DNA of 64,000 nucleotides from NCBI RefSeq assembly GCF_017874715.1, contig NZ_JAGGLR010000002.1:310001-374000 (forward strand), read 5' to 3'. Both the position numbers and the translations under genes were made by a program. Each line of letters starts with the position of its first letter. Position 1 is the stretch's first letter. Below are positions 1 to 9,467 of this stretch, in pieces. Below the pieces are notes generated by a model. That model searched no databases and had not been told where the DNA came from. It was given only the letters and a program-made list of their open reading frames with translations. Source of the DNA: Streptomyces iranensis (GTDB taxonomy: Bacteria > Actinomycetota > Actinomycetes > Streptomycetales > Streptomycetaceae).

Positions 1-79
1 CGATCGGCTTCGGCGCCGAGCGCGACACGGGCAGGCCGCGGCGGTCCGCCCTCGGCGTCCGCCGCCGCCCCGCCCCCGG
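1..79. other. Left edge, no certain gene
   Basis: An open plus-strand frame runs from the window edge (base 3) to a TAA at 90-92. It could be the last 29 codons of a gene lying mostly outside the window, converging on and slightly overlapping the RpiB gene. The peptide is short and arginine-rich and I recognise nothing in it, so I do not call it as a gene. Confidence 0.25.
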
Positions 80-544
80 TCAGCCCTCGTAACTCCGGAT
101 GGCGGCGACCTTCTCCGCCGACGGGGAGGCCTCGTCGAAGCTCTGCGCGAGCCAGTCATCCGTAAGCGCGCGGGCGAGTTCCAGGCCGATGACGCGCTGG
201 CCGAAGCAGAGCACCTGGGCGTTGTTGCTGAGGACCGAGCGGCGCACGGAGTAGGTGTCGTGGGCGGTGACCGCGCGGATGCCGGGGACCTTGTTGGCGC
301 TGATGGCCACGCCGAGGCCGGTGCCGCACACCAGCAGGGCGCGGTCGGCGGTGCCCTCGGCCACGCGGCGGGCCGCTTCCACCGCGACATGCGGATAGGC
401 GGTGTGCTCGTCGCTGCCCACGCCGACGTCGATGACCTCGGCGACCCGGGGGTCGTCCAGCAGATCCTGCTTGAGGACTTCCTTGTAGTCGTAACCGGCG
501 TCGTCGCAGCCGACGACGATCCGGAAGGCATGCGCGGTGGTCAT
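80..544 (-). CDS. RpiB/LacAB-family sugar-phosphate isomerase
   Basis: A 154-residue cytoplasmic aldose-ketose phosphate isomerase of the RpiB fold. The N-terminal [16 protein letters not shown] corresponds to the family's phosphate/ring-opening region. The motif [17 protein letters not shown] carries the catalytic cysteine and anion-binding glycines. The ATG at 544 overlaps the TGA of the upstream kinase gene by four bases, so the longer open frame to 943 is not needed. It is the last gene of a five-gene operon with a DhaKL kinase. In mycobacterial tetritol pathways RpiB homologues of this kind interconvert erythrulose phosphates and D-erythrose 4-phosphate. That role is inferred here from context; ribose or allose phosphate is the alternative. 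Confidence 0.9.
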   Translation of the reverse strand: MTTAHAFRIVVGCDDAGYDYKEVLKQDLLDDPRVAEVIDVGVGSDEHTAYPHVAVEAARRVAEGTADRALLVCGTGLGVAISANKVPGIRAVTAHDTYSVRRSVLSNNAQVLCFGQRVIGLELARALTDDWLAQSFDEASPSAEKVAAIRSYEG

Positions 545-2286
545 ACGGGATCGCTTCCTGTCGTCGCGGGGAGAGTGGCCACCGCGGTCAGCACCGCGGC
601 GAGTGAGGTGGCTCCGGGGTCGGGGGTGCCCACGCTGCGGTCGGCGAGGGGTCGGGCGCGGCCCAGGCGGGGGCGCAGCCCGGCGGTGTTCTCCGCGGCC
701 GTACGGGCTTCGGCCACGGCGGACGCGTACGCCTCGGACACCGGGGCTCCGCTCCGCAGCCCCGTCGCGAAGGCGGTGGCGAACGGCGTGAGGGCGTCGA
801 CCAGGGTCTTGTCGCCCACTTCGGCCCCGCCGAGCGAGGTGACGGCGGTGAGCGCTTCCGCGGCGGCGGACGCCAACTCCTCGCGCCCCGGCGCCCGGTC
901 GGCAGGCAGCGCCGCGCCGATGGCGCGCAGCCCCACCCCCCACAGCGCCCCCGAGGTGCCCCCAGCCTCCGCCGCCCAGGCGTCACCGGCGGCGGCCAGC
1001 ACCGCCGCCGGGGCGAGCCGGTCGGTGTGTGCCTTTTCCGCGGCCGCGAGTGCCGCGTCGACGCCCTTGCACATGCCACGGCCGTGATCGCCGTCGCCCG
1101 CCACCGCGTCCAGCCGGCCCAGGTCCTCCGCGTCCCGGTGCAGTACGTCGCGGGCGGCGCGCAGTGCGTGGACGGCCAGCTCGGCGGCCTCGACCGCCGC
1201 GCCGGACGCCGTGGCGGTCGACCGCTCCGGGCGGCGCGGGGCCGCGGCGGGCCGTACGGCGTCGTCGTCCAGCGGGGGTTCGGGCGGTGCCGTACGGCAG
1301 AACGCCGGGGTGTCGGCCGGGGCGAGCCACAGCCGCTCCAGCTCCTCGTCCAGCCAGCTCAGGGTCAGCGAGCAGCCGGCCATGTCGAGACTGGTGACGA
1401 GTTCGCCGACCTCGGGGCGTACGGGCGTGAGCCCCGCCTCGTCCAGCTGACGGGCCACGGCGCCCCACAGCACGTACAGCTCCTCGTACTTCGTGGCGCC
1501 GAGACCGTTGAGGACGACCGCGACCCGCCCGTCGTCGCCCGCCCCGGCGGGCCGGTCCGCGAGCAGCCCCGTCACCAGGGCGCGGGCCAGATCCTCCGCG
1601 GTGCCCAGGGTGTCCTCGCTGACCCCCGGTTCGCCGTGGATGCCGAGACCGAGACCCAAGCGGCCCTCGGGAACGGTGAACAGGGGAGCGTCGGCGCCCG
1701 GCAGGGTGCAGCCGTCGAAGGCCACTCCGAGCGTGCGGGTACGGGCGTTGGTGTGCTCGGCGACGCGGACGACCTCGTCCAGCGAGGCACCCTCCTCGGC
1801 CGCCGCCGACGCGGTCTTGAAGACGACGAAGCCACCCGCGATGCCACGCCGCCGCGCCGTCTGACCGGCGGGGGCGGAGGCGATGTCGTCGGTGACGGCG
1901 AAGCAGCGGGCGGCGATTCCGTCGCCCTCCAACTGCCGTTCCGCGAGGCCGAAGTTCATCACGTCCCCCGCGTAGTTGCCGAAGAGGAAGAGGACACCGC
2001 CGCCCGACTCCGCCGCCTCGGCGACCGAGCGGGCGCGGGCGGCCGACGGGGAGGTGAAGACATCGCCGATGACCGAGCCGTCGGCGAATCCGGGGCCGAC
2101 GACACCGCAGAAGGCGGGGTAGTGGCCGGAGCCGCCGCCGGTGAGCACGGCCACCTTGCCCGCGCGGGCCGGGCGGGCGCGCACCACACCGCCGGGCACG
2201 GCCCGTACGTGCCCGGGGTGGGCGGCGGCGAAGCCCGTGATCATGTCGTCGGTGAACCGGGCGGGGTCGTTGAAGAGCCTGGTCAT
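541..2286 (-). CDS. DhaK-DhaL fusion kinase (dihydroxyacetone/erythrulose type)
   Basis: A 581-residue ATP-dependent kinase with a DhaK domain (about 1-330) and a DhaL domain (about 375-575). In Dha[10 protein letters not shown] contains the histidine that covalently binds the keto substrate. In DhaL, VAGDGDHG holds the Mg-ATP-binding aspartates, followed by GGTSGALWG. The usual dihydroxyacetone-kinase motif GGGSGHEPAH reads [10 protein letters not shown] here, a change near the substrate site. With an RpiB partner this suggests a larger keto-sugar such as erythrulose rather than dihydroxyacetone. The start at 2286 (MTRLFNDP) overlaps the FGGY kinase stop by four bases; the longer frame to 3495 is a shadow over that gene. 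The exact substrate is inferred. Confidence 0.92.
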   Translation of the reverse strand: MTRLFNDPARFTDDMITGFAAAHPGHVRAVPGGVVRARPARAGKVAVLTGGGSGHYPAFCGVVGPGFADGSVIGDVFTSPSAARARSVAEAAESGGGVLFLFGNYAGDVMNFGLAERQLEGDGIAARCFAVTDDIASAPAGQTARRRGIAGGFVVFKTASAAAEEGASLDEVVRVAEHTNARTRTLGVAFDGCTLPGADAPLFTVPEGRLGLGLGIHGEPGVSEDTLGTAEDLARALVTGLLADRPAGAGDDGRVAVVLNGLGATKYEELYVLWGAVARQLDEAGLTPVRPEVGELVTSLDMAGCSLTLSWLDEELERLWLAPADTPAFCRTAPPEPPLDDDAVRPAAAPRRPERSTATASGAAVEAAELAVHALRAARDVLHRDAEDLGRLDAVAGDGDHGRGMCKGVDAALAAAEKAHTDRLAPAAVLAAAGDAWAAEAGGTSGALWGVGLRAIGAALPADRAPGREELASAAAEALTAVTSLGGAEVGDKTLVDALTPFATAFATGLRSGAPVSEAYASAVAEARTAAENTAGLRPRLGRARPLADRSVGTPDPGATSLAAVLTAVATLPATTGSDPV

Positions 2287-3743
2287 CGTGTGCTCCAGCC
2301 TTCGCGTGCGGTGTCGAGGGCCTGGCGGTAGGCGGCGTAGCCCTCGGCGTAGTGGTCGATCAGCCCGCGCTCGGCGGTGACGGTGCGGAGTCGGGCGCGC
2401 CAGGCGCCGGGGTCGACCGGCGTGCCCAGGGAGCGCCAGGCGACGTGGGCCGCGCCGCGGATGCCCACGGCGTCGTCGCAGACCTCCAGGTCGCCGCCGA
2501 GGACACCGGCGAAGATCCGTGCCCACTCCCCGGAGCGCGCGCCACCGCCGCAGGCGGTGACGGTGCTGGTGACGCCGAGGGTTTCCATGCAGTGCCGGGC
2601 CGAGTAGGCGACGGCCTCGCACAGCGCCCGTACCAGGTCGGCGCGGCCGGCCAGCGGGGAGAGGCCGTCGAACCGGCCGCGGGCCCGCGGGTCGACGAAG
2701 GGCGCGCGCTCGCCGCTGGTGGACAGGAACGGCAGCGCGGTGACGCCCGCGGCACCGGGCGGGGACTGGACGAGCAGCGCGTCCAGCGCCTCGATCTTCA
2801 CATCGAGCAGCTTCAGCAGCCAGTCCAGGCCCGCGGTGCCGATCATGGCGGGCATGACCCGCAGGAACCGGCCCTCGTACGGGGTGGCCAGCACCATCCC
2901 GGCCGGGTCCTCGGCGAGGGCCGGGCGCGGCTCGGTGTCCAGGACCTGGGCGGCGAGGGTGGTGCCGATGATGAGGTTGCCCTCCCCCGGTTCGGCGACC
3001 CCGGAGCCGAAGGCGCAGGCGGGGATGTCGAACGGGCCGGCGGAGACCGGCAGCCCCGCGGGCAGGCCCAGCCGCCGGGCGGCGTCGGGCAGCAGCCGGT
3101 GCAGGGTGCCGGACGGCGCCGGATCCGGCAGCAGCCTGCGGTGTGCGGACAGCCCGCACAGCTCGAGCGCGGTCTCGTCGTACGTACGGGTGGCCACGTC
3201 GAGGAATGGCTGCGAGGCGTCGGAGACGTCCACGGTCACGGCGCCGGTCAGCCGTTGCACGACGGCGTCCACGCAGTACCCGGCGACCTCGGCCGCCTCC
3301 AGCCGCTCCGGCTCGTGCTCGGCCAGATGCGCCAGCAGGGGTGCCGCGGAGCCGGGGAAGAGGCCGACGCCGGTGCGCCGGTGCAGGGCGCGCAGGGTGC
3401 CGTCGGCGGTCCACCGGTCGAGCCGGTCCGCGGCCCGGCCGTCCATCCAGGACAGCGCGCGGCCGACCGGGGCGCCCGAGGCGTCGCGCAGCCACAGGCC
3501 GTCGCCCTGCCCGGTGAGGGCGAGGGCCTCGACCGGTTCGTCGGCCAGCTGCGCGGCGTCGGCGAGCGCCGCCCGTACGACGGTCTCCACGGTGCCCACG
3601 ACGTCGTCCAGATCCTGCTCGACGCGGTGTCCGGGCAGGGTGTAGACGGTGCTGCGGGCCTCGTGCGCGGGGGTGGTCCGGCCGTCGCGGGAGATCAGCT
3701 GGGCCTTGGTGACCGAGGTGCCGATGTCGACGCCGACGATCAT
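2283..3743 (-). CDS. FGGY-family carbohydrate kinase
   Basis: A 486-residue kinase of the FGGY/ASKHA fold. The N-terminal phosphate-binding stretch is VGVDIGTSVTKAQL. The second nucleotide-binding region is near VTACGGGARSGEWARIF (about residues 395-410), and LTGQGDGLWL and SWMDGRA fit the sugar-binding lobe. Length is normal for xylulose, erythritol or glycerol kinases. It overlaps the dehydrogenase stop upstream and the DhaKL start downstream by four bases each, so the genes are translationally coupled. It probably phosphorylates the imported polyol or its ketose. Erythritol kinase (EryA-like) is one option and pentulose kinase another; sequence alone does not decide. Confidence 0.9.
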   Translation of the reverse strand: MIVGVDIGTSVTKAQLISRDGRTTPAHEARSTVYTLPGHRVEQDLDDVVGTVETVVRAALADAAQLADEPVEALALTGQGDGLWLRDASGAPVGRALSWMDGRAADRLDRWTADGTLRALHRRTGVGLFPGSAAPLLAHLAEHEPERLEAAEVAGYCVDAVVQRLTGAVTVDVSDASQPFLDVATRTYDETALELCGLSAHRRLLPDPAPSGTLHRLLPDAARRLGLPAGLPVSAGPFDIPACAFGSGVAEPGEGNLIIGTTLAAQVLDTEPRPALAEDPAGMVLATPYEGRFLRVMPAMIGTAGLDWLLKLLDVKIEALDALLVQSPPGAAGVTALPFLSTSGERAPFVDPRARGRFDGLSPLAGRADLVRALCEAVAYSARHCMETLGVTSTVTACGGGARSGEWARIFAGVLGGDLEVCDDAVGIRGAAHVAWRSLGTPVDPGAWRARLRTVTAERGLIDHYAEGYAAYRQALDTAREGWSTR

Positions 3744-4819
3744 GGCCGGCTCCCGGTCAGCACCTCCGGATTGGCCACGTGCCGCAGCGGTTCGCCGCGC
3801 AGGAAGCGGGCGGCCTCACCGGCGGTGATCAGGGCGGCCCGGTCGGCGGTCCGCCGGGTGGCGCCCGCCAGGTGGGGTGTGGTGATGACGTTGGGGGCCT
3901 TGTGCAGCGGCCAGTCGGCCGGGGGCGGCTCGATGTCGTAGACGTCGAGGGCGAGCGCGCCGAGCCGGCCGGACTCCAGCAGGCCGGGCAGCGGGGCGTA
4001 GTCGAGCAGCTCACCACGGGCGGAGTTGACGAGGACGGCGCCCTCGGGCAGCAGCGCGAGGTTGCCGGCGTTCAGCAGATGCCGGGTCTCGGGGGTGACC
4101 CGGGCGTGCAGGCTCACCACGGAGCTGCGTCGCAGCAGGTCCTCCAGGGCGGTGAGCTCGACGCCGTCGGCGTGGGCCCGCTCCGGGTCCGCGTACGGGT
4201 CGGAGACGACGACGTGGGCGCCGAAGGCGCGCAGCACGCGGGCCACGATCGAGCCGATGGCCCCGTACCCGACGAGGCCGACGGTGGCGCCGTCGAGCTC
4301 CAGGCCCGCGTTCTCGTAGGCGTAGTAGTCGCCACGCCAGGTGCCCGCCTTGAGGGCCGCGTCGGCGTGGGTGATGCGGCGCATGGCGGCGAGGATCAGG
4401 CCGACGGCGAATTCGGCGGCCGCGGCGGCGTTGCGGCCCGGTGTGAAGGTGACGGGGATCCCGGCGGCGGTGGCGGCGGCCAGGTCCACGTTGACCGGAC
4501 CGCCGCGGGCCACGCCGATGAACTTCAGACCGGGTGACTCGCGGATGACCCGGGCGGTGAAGGGCGCCATCTGGGTGAGGGCGACACTCGCGTCACCGAG
4601 CGCCTCCAGCACCTGCTCCTCGGTGCCGCTGGCCTCCTTGACCCCGCCGTTCCCCTGCCCGTCGGCCCCGACCGGTCCGAAGGGTTCGTTCGGCCAGCGG
4701 GTGCGCAGCGTGCGGAAGCCCAGCCCGGCGGAGGGCAGGCTCTCGCTCAGGGCGGCGGAGAAGAGATCGGGCGCGATGAAGTCGTCGCCGGCTACCAGGA
4801 CCGTGGTCATGTCGGTCAC
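3740..4819 (-). CDS. D-isomer-specific 2-hydroxyacid dehydrogenase
   Basis: A 359-residue NAD-dependent dehydrogenase of the SerA/phosphoglycerate dehydrogenase group. The Rossmann motif is VGLVGYGAIGS (about residues 190-200). It is followed by the conserved NSARGELLDYAPL with the catalytic arginine, DVYDIEPPP with the glutamate, and TPHLAGAT with the histidine. The GTG at 4819 overlaps the HAD gene's TGA (GTGA). An in-frame ATG nine bases further in, at 4810, is an alternative start. Placed between a kinase and a phosphatase gene, it may oxidise or reduce a sugar-acid intermediate; the substrate cannot be read from sequence. Confidence 0.9.
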   Translation of the reverse strand: MTDMTTVLVAGDDFIAPDLFSAALSESLPSAGLGFRTLRTRWPNEPFGPVGADGQGNGGVKEASGTEEQVLEALGDASVALTQMAPFTARVIRESPGLKFIGVARGGPVNVDLAAATAAGIPVTFTPGRNAAAAAEFAVGLILAAMRRITHADAALKAGTWRGDYYAYENAGLELDGATVGLVGYGAIGSIVARVLRAFGAHVVVSDPYADPERAHADGVELTALEDLLRRSSVVSLHARVTPETRHLLNAGNLALLPEGAVLVNSARGELLDYAPLPGLLESGRLGALALDVYDIEPPPADWPLHKAPNVITTPHLAGATRRTADRAALITAGEAARFLRGEPLRHVANPEVLTGSRP

Positions 4820-5484
4820 TCCCCTCGGGTCTCGAGCCTGCTGAGCAGGAAGTCACATACGTCATGGTGGTCCGAAGAACGGTAAGCGGCGGCGGCCAGG
4901 GCGTCCTCGGCGGGTGGATACTGCGGATTCGGGATGGCCACGACGGTCATCCCGGCGGCCGCGGCGGCGCGCAGCCCGTTGCTGGAGTCCTCCACCGCCA
5001 GACAGCGCTCCGGGGCCACGCCGAGGGCGCGCGCGGCGGCCAGATAGACGTCCGGGCTCGGCTTTCCGCGCTCCACCTCGGCGCTGGAGACGGTCGCCTT
5101 GAAGTGGTGGTCGACGCCGTGGTGGACGAGGACGGCGTCGATGACCCGGCGCGGCGCTGAGGAGGCGAGCGCCACGGGGGCGAGCTCGGCGGTGGCGTTG
5201 ATCATCTCGCCGGCTCCGGGCAGCAGGCCGATGCGGCCGTCGGCCAGGGCCTGGACCATGCCGTCGACGACGGCCTGCTCGGTGTCGGTGGCGGCGTCAC
5301 CCGCCCCGCAGAACCGGGTGAGGTAGGCGGCCCACTCGGGGGCGCTCATCCCCTGGACGTCGCGCGTCTGCTCCGGGCCCCATGTGCGGCCGCGTGCGGC
5401 GGCGTAGGCGGCCCACAGCTCCTCCCACAGATGCTCGCTCTCGACGAGCACGCCGTCCATGTCGAAGACCACTGCGTCGGCCAT
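4816..5484 (-). CDS. HAD-superfamily sugar-phosphate phosphatase/phosphoglucomutase-like
   Basis: A 222-residue HAD hydrolase, subfamily IA. Motif I is VFDMDGVLVES with the nucleophile and acid-base aspartates. Motif II is ALASSAP, motif III includes the lysine in VERGKPSPDVYL, and motif IV is CLAVEDSSNGLRAA. The alpha-helical cap between motifs I and II has the size expected for sugar-phosphate phosphatases or beta-phosphoglucomutase. It is the first gene of the minus-strand operon, transcribed from the region divergent from deoR. It probably dephosphorylates, or detoxifies overflow of, a phosphorylated intermediate. Confidence 0.9.
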   Translation of the reverse strand: MADAVVFDMDGVLVESEHLWEELWAAYAAARGRTWGPEQTRDVQGMSAPEWAAYLTRFCGAGDAATDTEQAVVDGMVQALADGRIGLLPGAGEMINATAELAPVALASSAPRRVIDAVLVHHGVDHHFKATVSSAEVERGKPSPDVYLAAARALGVAPERCLAVEDSSNGLRAAAAAGMTVVAIPNPQYPPAEDALAAAAYRSSDHHDVCDFLLSRLETRGE

Positions 5485-5662
5485 GCGTACCCCTGATCTT
5501 CCGGCTGAGGATGTCTGGCTGGCGGGGCACGGGGGTGTCCGTGCGCCCGGCGGTGTCCGCCGGGTGGTGGCACCCGGCGGGGTCCGTCACAGCGAAATTA
5601 ACAGTCACAGCGTGAGTTGTCACGGGTTCTATGTGAGAAATAAACACGGCAGGATGTAGGGC
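5485..5662. promoter_or_regulatory. Divergent promoter region, polyol operon and deoR
   Basis: The right half of this gap is AT-rich compared with its surroundings and serves both the HAD-led operon and the DeoR gene. A perfect inverted repeat CGTGA-GTTG-TCACG lies at 5611-5624. GTCAC/GTGAG half-sites also occur near 5586, 5604 and 5633. These are plausible DeoR operators, inferred from position and symmetry only. Confidence 0.45.
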
Positions 5663-6451
5663 ATGACTACTCCCCCGTCGTCGCGCGGTGCGCGGCAACA
5701 GCGGCAGCAAGTGATCGTCGACCACGTTCTGGCCCGGGGGGACGCCACCGTGTCCGAACTGGTCGAGCTGACCGGCGTCAGCCTGATGACGGTCCACCGG
5801 GACATCGCCGAGCTCGCGGACCGCGGCATCCTGCGCAAGTACCACGGCGGCGTCTCCGCACAGCCCTCGATGGTCTTCGAGTCCAGTTCGGACTTCCGGC
5901 TGCACGCGCACACCGACGAGAAGCGGTCCCTGGCCCGCGCCGCCCTGCGGTTCGTGGCCCCGGGGATGTCGGTGATGCTGGACGACTCGACCTCGGCACT
6001 GGCCCTGGCGCGGCTGTTGCCCGAGGTGGGACCGCTGACCGTGGTCACCAACTACCGCTTGATCACGGAAGAGCTGAGGAGCGCGGAGGGCATCCGGCTG
6101 ATCTGCGTGGGCGGCGAGTACTCGCGCACCCATGACTCATGGATCGGCCTGCCTGCGATGGACATGATCGGCGGCATCTCCGTCGATCTGAGCGTGCTCT
6201 CCACCTCCGGGATCACCGCGGGCATGACCTTCCACCAGGAGCAGGAGATCGTCGGCATCAAGCGGGCGACCCGGCAGGCGGGCGCGACGAGCGTGCTGCT
6301 CATGGACCACAGCAAGGTGGGCCGCCGGGCACTGCACCGGCTGGAGAGCGTGGACTCCTTCGACCACGTCCTGCTCACCGGGCCGGTGGACGAGGAGCTG
6401 CTGCGGGAGATGCGGGAGCTGACGGATGTGAGAGTCGTCGAGACCGAGTAG
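5663..6451 (+). CDS. DeoR/GlpR-family transcriptional regulator
   Basis: A 262-residue repressor with an N-terminal DeoR winged helix-turn-helix (about residues 15-70; VSELVELTGVSLMTVHRDIA, then LRKYHGGV). A C-terminal sugar-phosphate-sensing domain of the isomerase-like fold follows, with DDSTSALALARLL, VVTNYRLI and VGGEYSRTHDSWIG. The ATG at 5663 is preceded by AGGA at a workable distance. It diverges from the catabolic operon and precedes the MFS gene, so it probably controls both in response to a phosphorylated intermediate. Confidence 0.93.
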   Translation: MTTPPSSRGARQQRQQVIVDHVLARGDATVSELVELTGVSLMTVHRDIAELADRGILRKYHGGVSAQPSMVFESSSDFRLHAHTDEKRSLARAALRFVAPGMSVMLDDSTSALALARLLPEVGPLTVVTNYRLITEELRSAEGIRLICVGGEYSRTHDSWIGLPAMDMIGGISVDLSVLSTSGITAGMTFHQEQEIVGIKRATRQAGATSVLLMDHSKVGRRALHRLESVDSFDHVLLTGPVDEELLREMRELTDVRVVETE

Positions 6452-6555
6452 TTACCATCGATTCTCGTTATTCTTACCAGACCTCTTGATATTTCTCTCG
6501 ACTCGCTTGAGTATCTGCGGTCGTACTCCGTCATCCCCGCAGAGTGGAGGAACCG

Positions 6556-7866
6556 ATGCCGAAACCCTTGATCCTGGGCTATCTGGGCGTACTCCTGTTC
6601 ATGATCGGCGACGGTGTCGAATCCGGCTTCATCGCTCCGTACATGGCCGATCACGGCGCGGCGACGGACGTACGGGCCGGGTACGTCATCACGGTCTACG
6701 GCATCGCCGTCATGCTGGCGTCGTGGTTCTCCGGCGCGCTCTGCCAGGTGTGGGGGCCCCGCCGGGTGATGTGGACGGGCCTGGCGATCTGGGCCGTCTT
6801 CGACGCCGCGTACCTGCTCTTCGCGCTGGGTACCGAGAACTACCCGATGATGCTGATCTTCTACGGCATCCGGGGCTTCGGCTATCCGCTCTTCGCGTTC
6901 GGCTTCCTCGTATGGATCACCAACACGGCACCGAAGGCCCGGCTGGGCACCGCGGTGGGCTGGTTCTACTTCGCCTTCACGGGCGGCCTGCCCACCCTCG
7001 GCTCGCTGTGGTCGAGCCTGACGATCCCCTCGTTCGGCCGCATGGGCACGCTGTGGTCGGCACTCGTCCTCATCCTCATCGGCGGCGCCATCGCCCTGGT
7101 CGGCGCCCGGCGGAGGCCCGGCGGCGACCGGATGGCGCCCCCGGAGGTCACCACCGGCGAGAGCCTGCTCAACTCCGTCTCCATCATCTGGACCCATCCG
7201 CGCGTGCTGGTGGGCTGCCTGGTCCGGATCATCAACACGGCCCCGGAGTTCGGCATGCTGGTGTACCTGCCGCGGATCTTCTCCGACGACGTCGGCTTCG
7301 GCGAGGACAAGTGGCTCCAACTGCTGGCGATCATCTACGGCACGAACATCTTCTTCAACCTCATCTTCGGCGTCCTCTCCGACCGCATCGGCTGGCGCAC
7401 GACCATCGCGGGCTTCGGCGCGCTGGGCTGTGCGATCAGCGTCACGACGCTGTACTTCGTACCGACCTGGCTCGGCCCGGACTACTACTGGGTCGCGGTG
7501 CTCGCGGGCATGTTCTACGGCGCGACCCTCGCGGGATTCGTGCCCATCTCGGCCCTCATCCCGTCGATGGCGCCGGAGAACAAGGGCGGCTCGATGGCCC
7601 TGCTCAACCTGGGCGCGGGCGGCGCGGCCTTCGTCGGCCCGGCCGTCGCCAGCCTCTTCCTCCCCCTCGTCGGCGCCGGCGGAGTCACGCTGATCTTCCT
7701 CGCGCTCTACCTGGTCGCGCTCGTCCTGACGCTGACGCTGAAGCTGCCCGAGGAACGCGACGGCGAGCCGTCGGGCCCGAGCGCGGCGGAGGACGGCCGG
7801 AAGCCCCGCACCGACACGGCCTCGACCACCTCCCCGACCACCTCCTCGCCCGCCACGTCCGCCTGA
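6556..7866 (+). CDS. MFS polyol-type permease
   Basis: A 436-residue major facilitator protein with about 12 hydrophobic segments. The N-terminus (LILGYLGVLLFMIGDGVESGFIAP written as residues 5-28) resembles the ribitol/arabitol permease group. I start at ATG 6556, which has GGAGG five bases upstream; a GTG at 6544 would lie before that site. The C-terminal tail is hydrophilic and rich in T, S and P. It follows deoR on the same strand and is the likely importer for the minus-strand pathway. A 100-base AT-richer gap from deoR may hold its own promoter. Confidence 0.9.
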   Translation: MPKPLILGYLGVLLFMIGDGVESGFIAPYMADHGAATDVRAGYVITVYGIAVMLASWFSGALCQVWGPRRVMWTGLAIWAVFDAAYLLFALGTENYPMMLIFYGIRGFGYPLFAFGFLVWITNTAPKARLGTAVGWFYFAFTGGLPTLGSLWSSLTIPSFGRMGTLWSALVLILIGGAIALVGARRRPGGDRMAPPEVTTGESLLNSVSIIWTHPRVLVGCLVRIINTAPEFGMLVYLPRIFSDDVGFGEDKWLQLLAIIYGTNIFFNLIFGVLSDRIGWRTTIAGFGALGCAISVTTLYFVPTWLGPDYYWVAVLAGMFYGATLAGFVPISALIPSMAPENKGGSMALLNLGAGGAAFVGPAVASLFLPLVGAGGVTLIFLALYLVALVLTLTLKLPEERDGEPSGPSAAEDGRKPRTDTASTTSPTTSSPATSA

Positions 7867-7888
7867 GATTCGGTGCGCGGGGCCCCGC

Positions 7889-7923
7889 GCCGGCAGGCCG
7901 AACCATGAGGTCGGGCTGCCGGC
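7889..7923 (+). terminator. Hairpin terminator after the polyol permease
   Basis: Arms at 7889-7901 and 7911-7923 pair at 12 of 13 positions around a 9-base loop. A second palindrome (GCGCGGGGCCCCGCGC) precedes it at about 7875-7890. No clear T tract follows, as is common in Streptomyces terminators. Confidence 0.6.
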
Positions 7924-8006
7924 GCAGCGCCTCCGGCGGATTTCGGCGGTGGCCGCGGTACAGGCCTGGATAGGCTGATCGTGCGACTCGGCGAGGGGAG
8001 TTCGGG

Positions 8007-8699
8007 GTGACACGGCCGTTGAGCATCGCGGTGGCGCAGCCGAGGTGCGCCGCTCATGACGTGGCGGCCAACGCGGAGGCCCACGCGGAGGCCGTTCGGG
8101 CGGCGGGCGCGCGGGTGGTGGTCTTCCCCGAGATGTCGCTGACGGGATACGAGCTGGACGCGACGCCGGTCGCCCCGGACGATGAACGGCTTGCTCCGAT
8201 CGTCGCCGCGTGCGCCGAGACCGGGACGCTCGCCCTGGCCGGCGCGCCGGTGGCGGGGCCGCGCATCGGCATCCTGGCTCTGGACGGAGACGGCGCACGG
8301 GTGGTCTACGGAAAGGTCCACCTGCACCGCAGCGAGGCCATCCGCTTCGTGCCCGGGGAGCCCGCCGTGATCGACGTGGACGAGTGGCGGCTGGGGCTCG
8401 CCGTCTGCCGCGACACCGGTTTCCCCGAGCACGCCGCGAGGACGGCGGCGCTGGGCATCGACGGCTACGTGGCCGGTGTCGTCCACGCCGGACACGAGGC
8501 CGGGCTCCACGGCGAGCGCGCCCGCCGGGTCGCCGCCGACCACGGTGTGTGGGTCGCCACGGCGGCCTTCGCGGGTCCGACCGGGGGCGGCTTCGACCGC
8601 ACGTCCGGCCGTTCGGGCATCTGGTCCGCGGACGGGAAACTGCTCGCCGGGACGAGCGCCGCGCCCGATGAGATCGCGCGGGCGGTCTTCACCAAGTGA
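8007..8699 (+). CDS. Nitrilase-superfamily carbon-nitrogen hydrolase
   Basis: A 230-residue amidase/nitrilase-fold protein. The Glu-Lys-Cys triad is visible: E in VVFPEMSLTGYEL, K in VYGKVHLH and C in GLAVCRDTGFPEH. It is somewhat shorter than most family members (about 260-300), mainly at the C-terminus, but the triad is complete. The GTG start at 8007 lies next to a purine-rich GAGGGGAG stretch. It probably hydrolyses a small amide or nitrile in the cytoplasm. It stands alone between a terminator and a convergent P-loop gene, so context does not name a substrate. Confidence 0.87.
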   Translation: MTRPLSIAVAQPRCAAHDVAANAEAHAEAVRAAGARVVVFPEMSLTGYELDATPVAPDDERLAPIVAACAETGTLALAGAPVAGPRIGILALDGDGARVVYGKVHLHRSEAIRFVPGEPAVIDVDEWRLGLAVCRDTGFPEHAARTAALGIDGYVAGVVHAGHEAGLHGERARRVAADHGVWVATAAFAGPTGGGFDRTSGRSGIWSADGKLLAGTSAAPDEIARAVFTK

Positions 8700-8731
8700 G
8701 CCCGGGGCGGAGCGGCCGCGGGAGCCTCGCG

Positions 8732-9400
8732 TCAGAGTCGGAACGCCCTGGCCACTCGCTCAGCGAGATCGTCTTCCGTCATCGCGGTGTCGACCTCGAT
8801 GGTGTGCAGTCGGAGCCGTTCGGTTTCCTCCGCGAGGCGCGTGGTGAACATGCGATCCCGTTCGGCGAGATTGCGCCCGGCCCGCGCCGGATCGCTGGTC
8901 CTCCGGACGAACCCTTCCCCCGGTACGGACCGACCGCGGAAGGCGGCCTGACGGAAGTCGGGAGTCGGAAGGAGCCAGACCGCGTGCTGAGGAGCGTCGA
9001 GCAGCGGCTTCACGAGGTGCGGGAGCAGCCGGAACCCCTCGACGATGACGCAGGGCTCCGGCGGCAGCCGAAGGAGGTCTTCGACGATCAGGCCGAAGCC
9101 CTCACCCCGAAACCAGTGGAAGGTCTCGAGCATGACCTCCGGAGATCGGTTCACCCATCGCTCGTCCATGTCCATGGCGATGAACCGATGCAGAAACGGC
9201 GCCTCCTCGGGGGTGGCCCGCCCGGCGTGATCCCGCATCACGTCGTCGGTCGCGTAGAGCCGCCACCCGTAGCGGTCGGCGAGTCGGCGGGCGGTGGTCG
9301 ACTTGCCCGCACCACTCCCGCCACCGATCCAGAAGACATGGCGCAGCCGCGCCGCGAGCTCCGCGGCGTCGGTCACTTCTTCATCCTGTCCGGGCTGCAT
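8732..9400 (-). CDS. P-loop NTPase / small-molecule kinase-like protein
   Basis: A 222-residue protein with a Walker A motif GGGSGAGKSTTARRLA at about residues 27-42. ATDD follows about 20 residues later and VIVEGFRLLPHL forms a Walker B-like strand. A downstream arginine-rich segment (FRGRSVPGEGFVRRTSDPARAGRN) could be a lid. The layout fits AAA_18/uridine- or shikimate-kinase-like enzymes, but I do not recognise a specific substrate. It converges on the nitrilase gene with only a 32-base gap. Confidence 0.8.
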   Translation of the reverse strand: MQPGQDEEVTDAAELAARLRHVFWIGGGSGAGKSTTARRLADRYGWRLYATDDVMRDHAGRATPEEAPFLHRFIAMDMDERWVNRSPEVMLETFHWFRGEGFGLIVEDLLRLPPEPCVIVEGFRLLPHLVKPLLDAPQHAVWLLPTPDFRQAAFRGRSVPGEGFVRRTSDPARAGRNLAERDRMFTTRLAEETERLRLHTIEVDTAMTEDDLAERVARAFRL

Positions 9401-9467
9401 TTCTCTCCGATCCGACGAGACGGAACAAGGCGAACCTCATTGTGGCCTCGTCGGCCCTAAGCCACCG

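Noticed and set aside
2287..3495. N-terminal extension of the DhaKL frame over the FGGY gene
   Set aside because: The DhaK domain begins at 2286 with an overlapping start. The extension is arginine/proline-rich shadow sequence.
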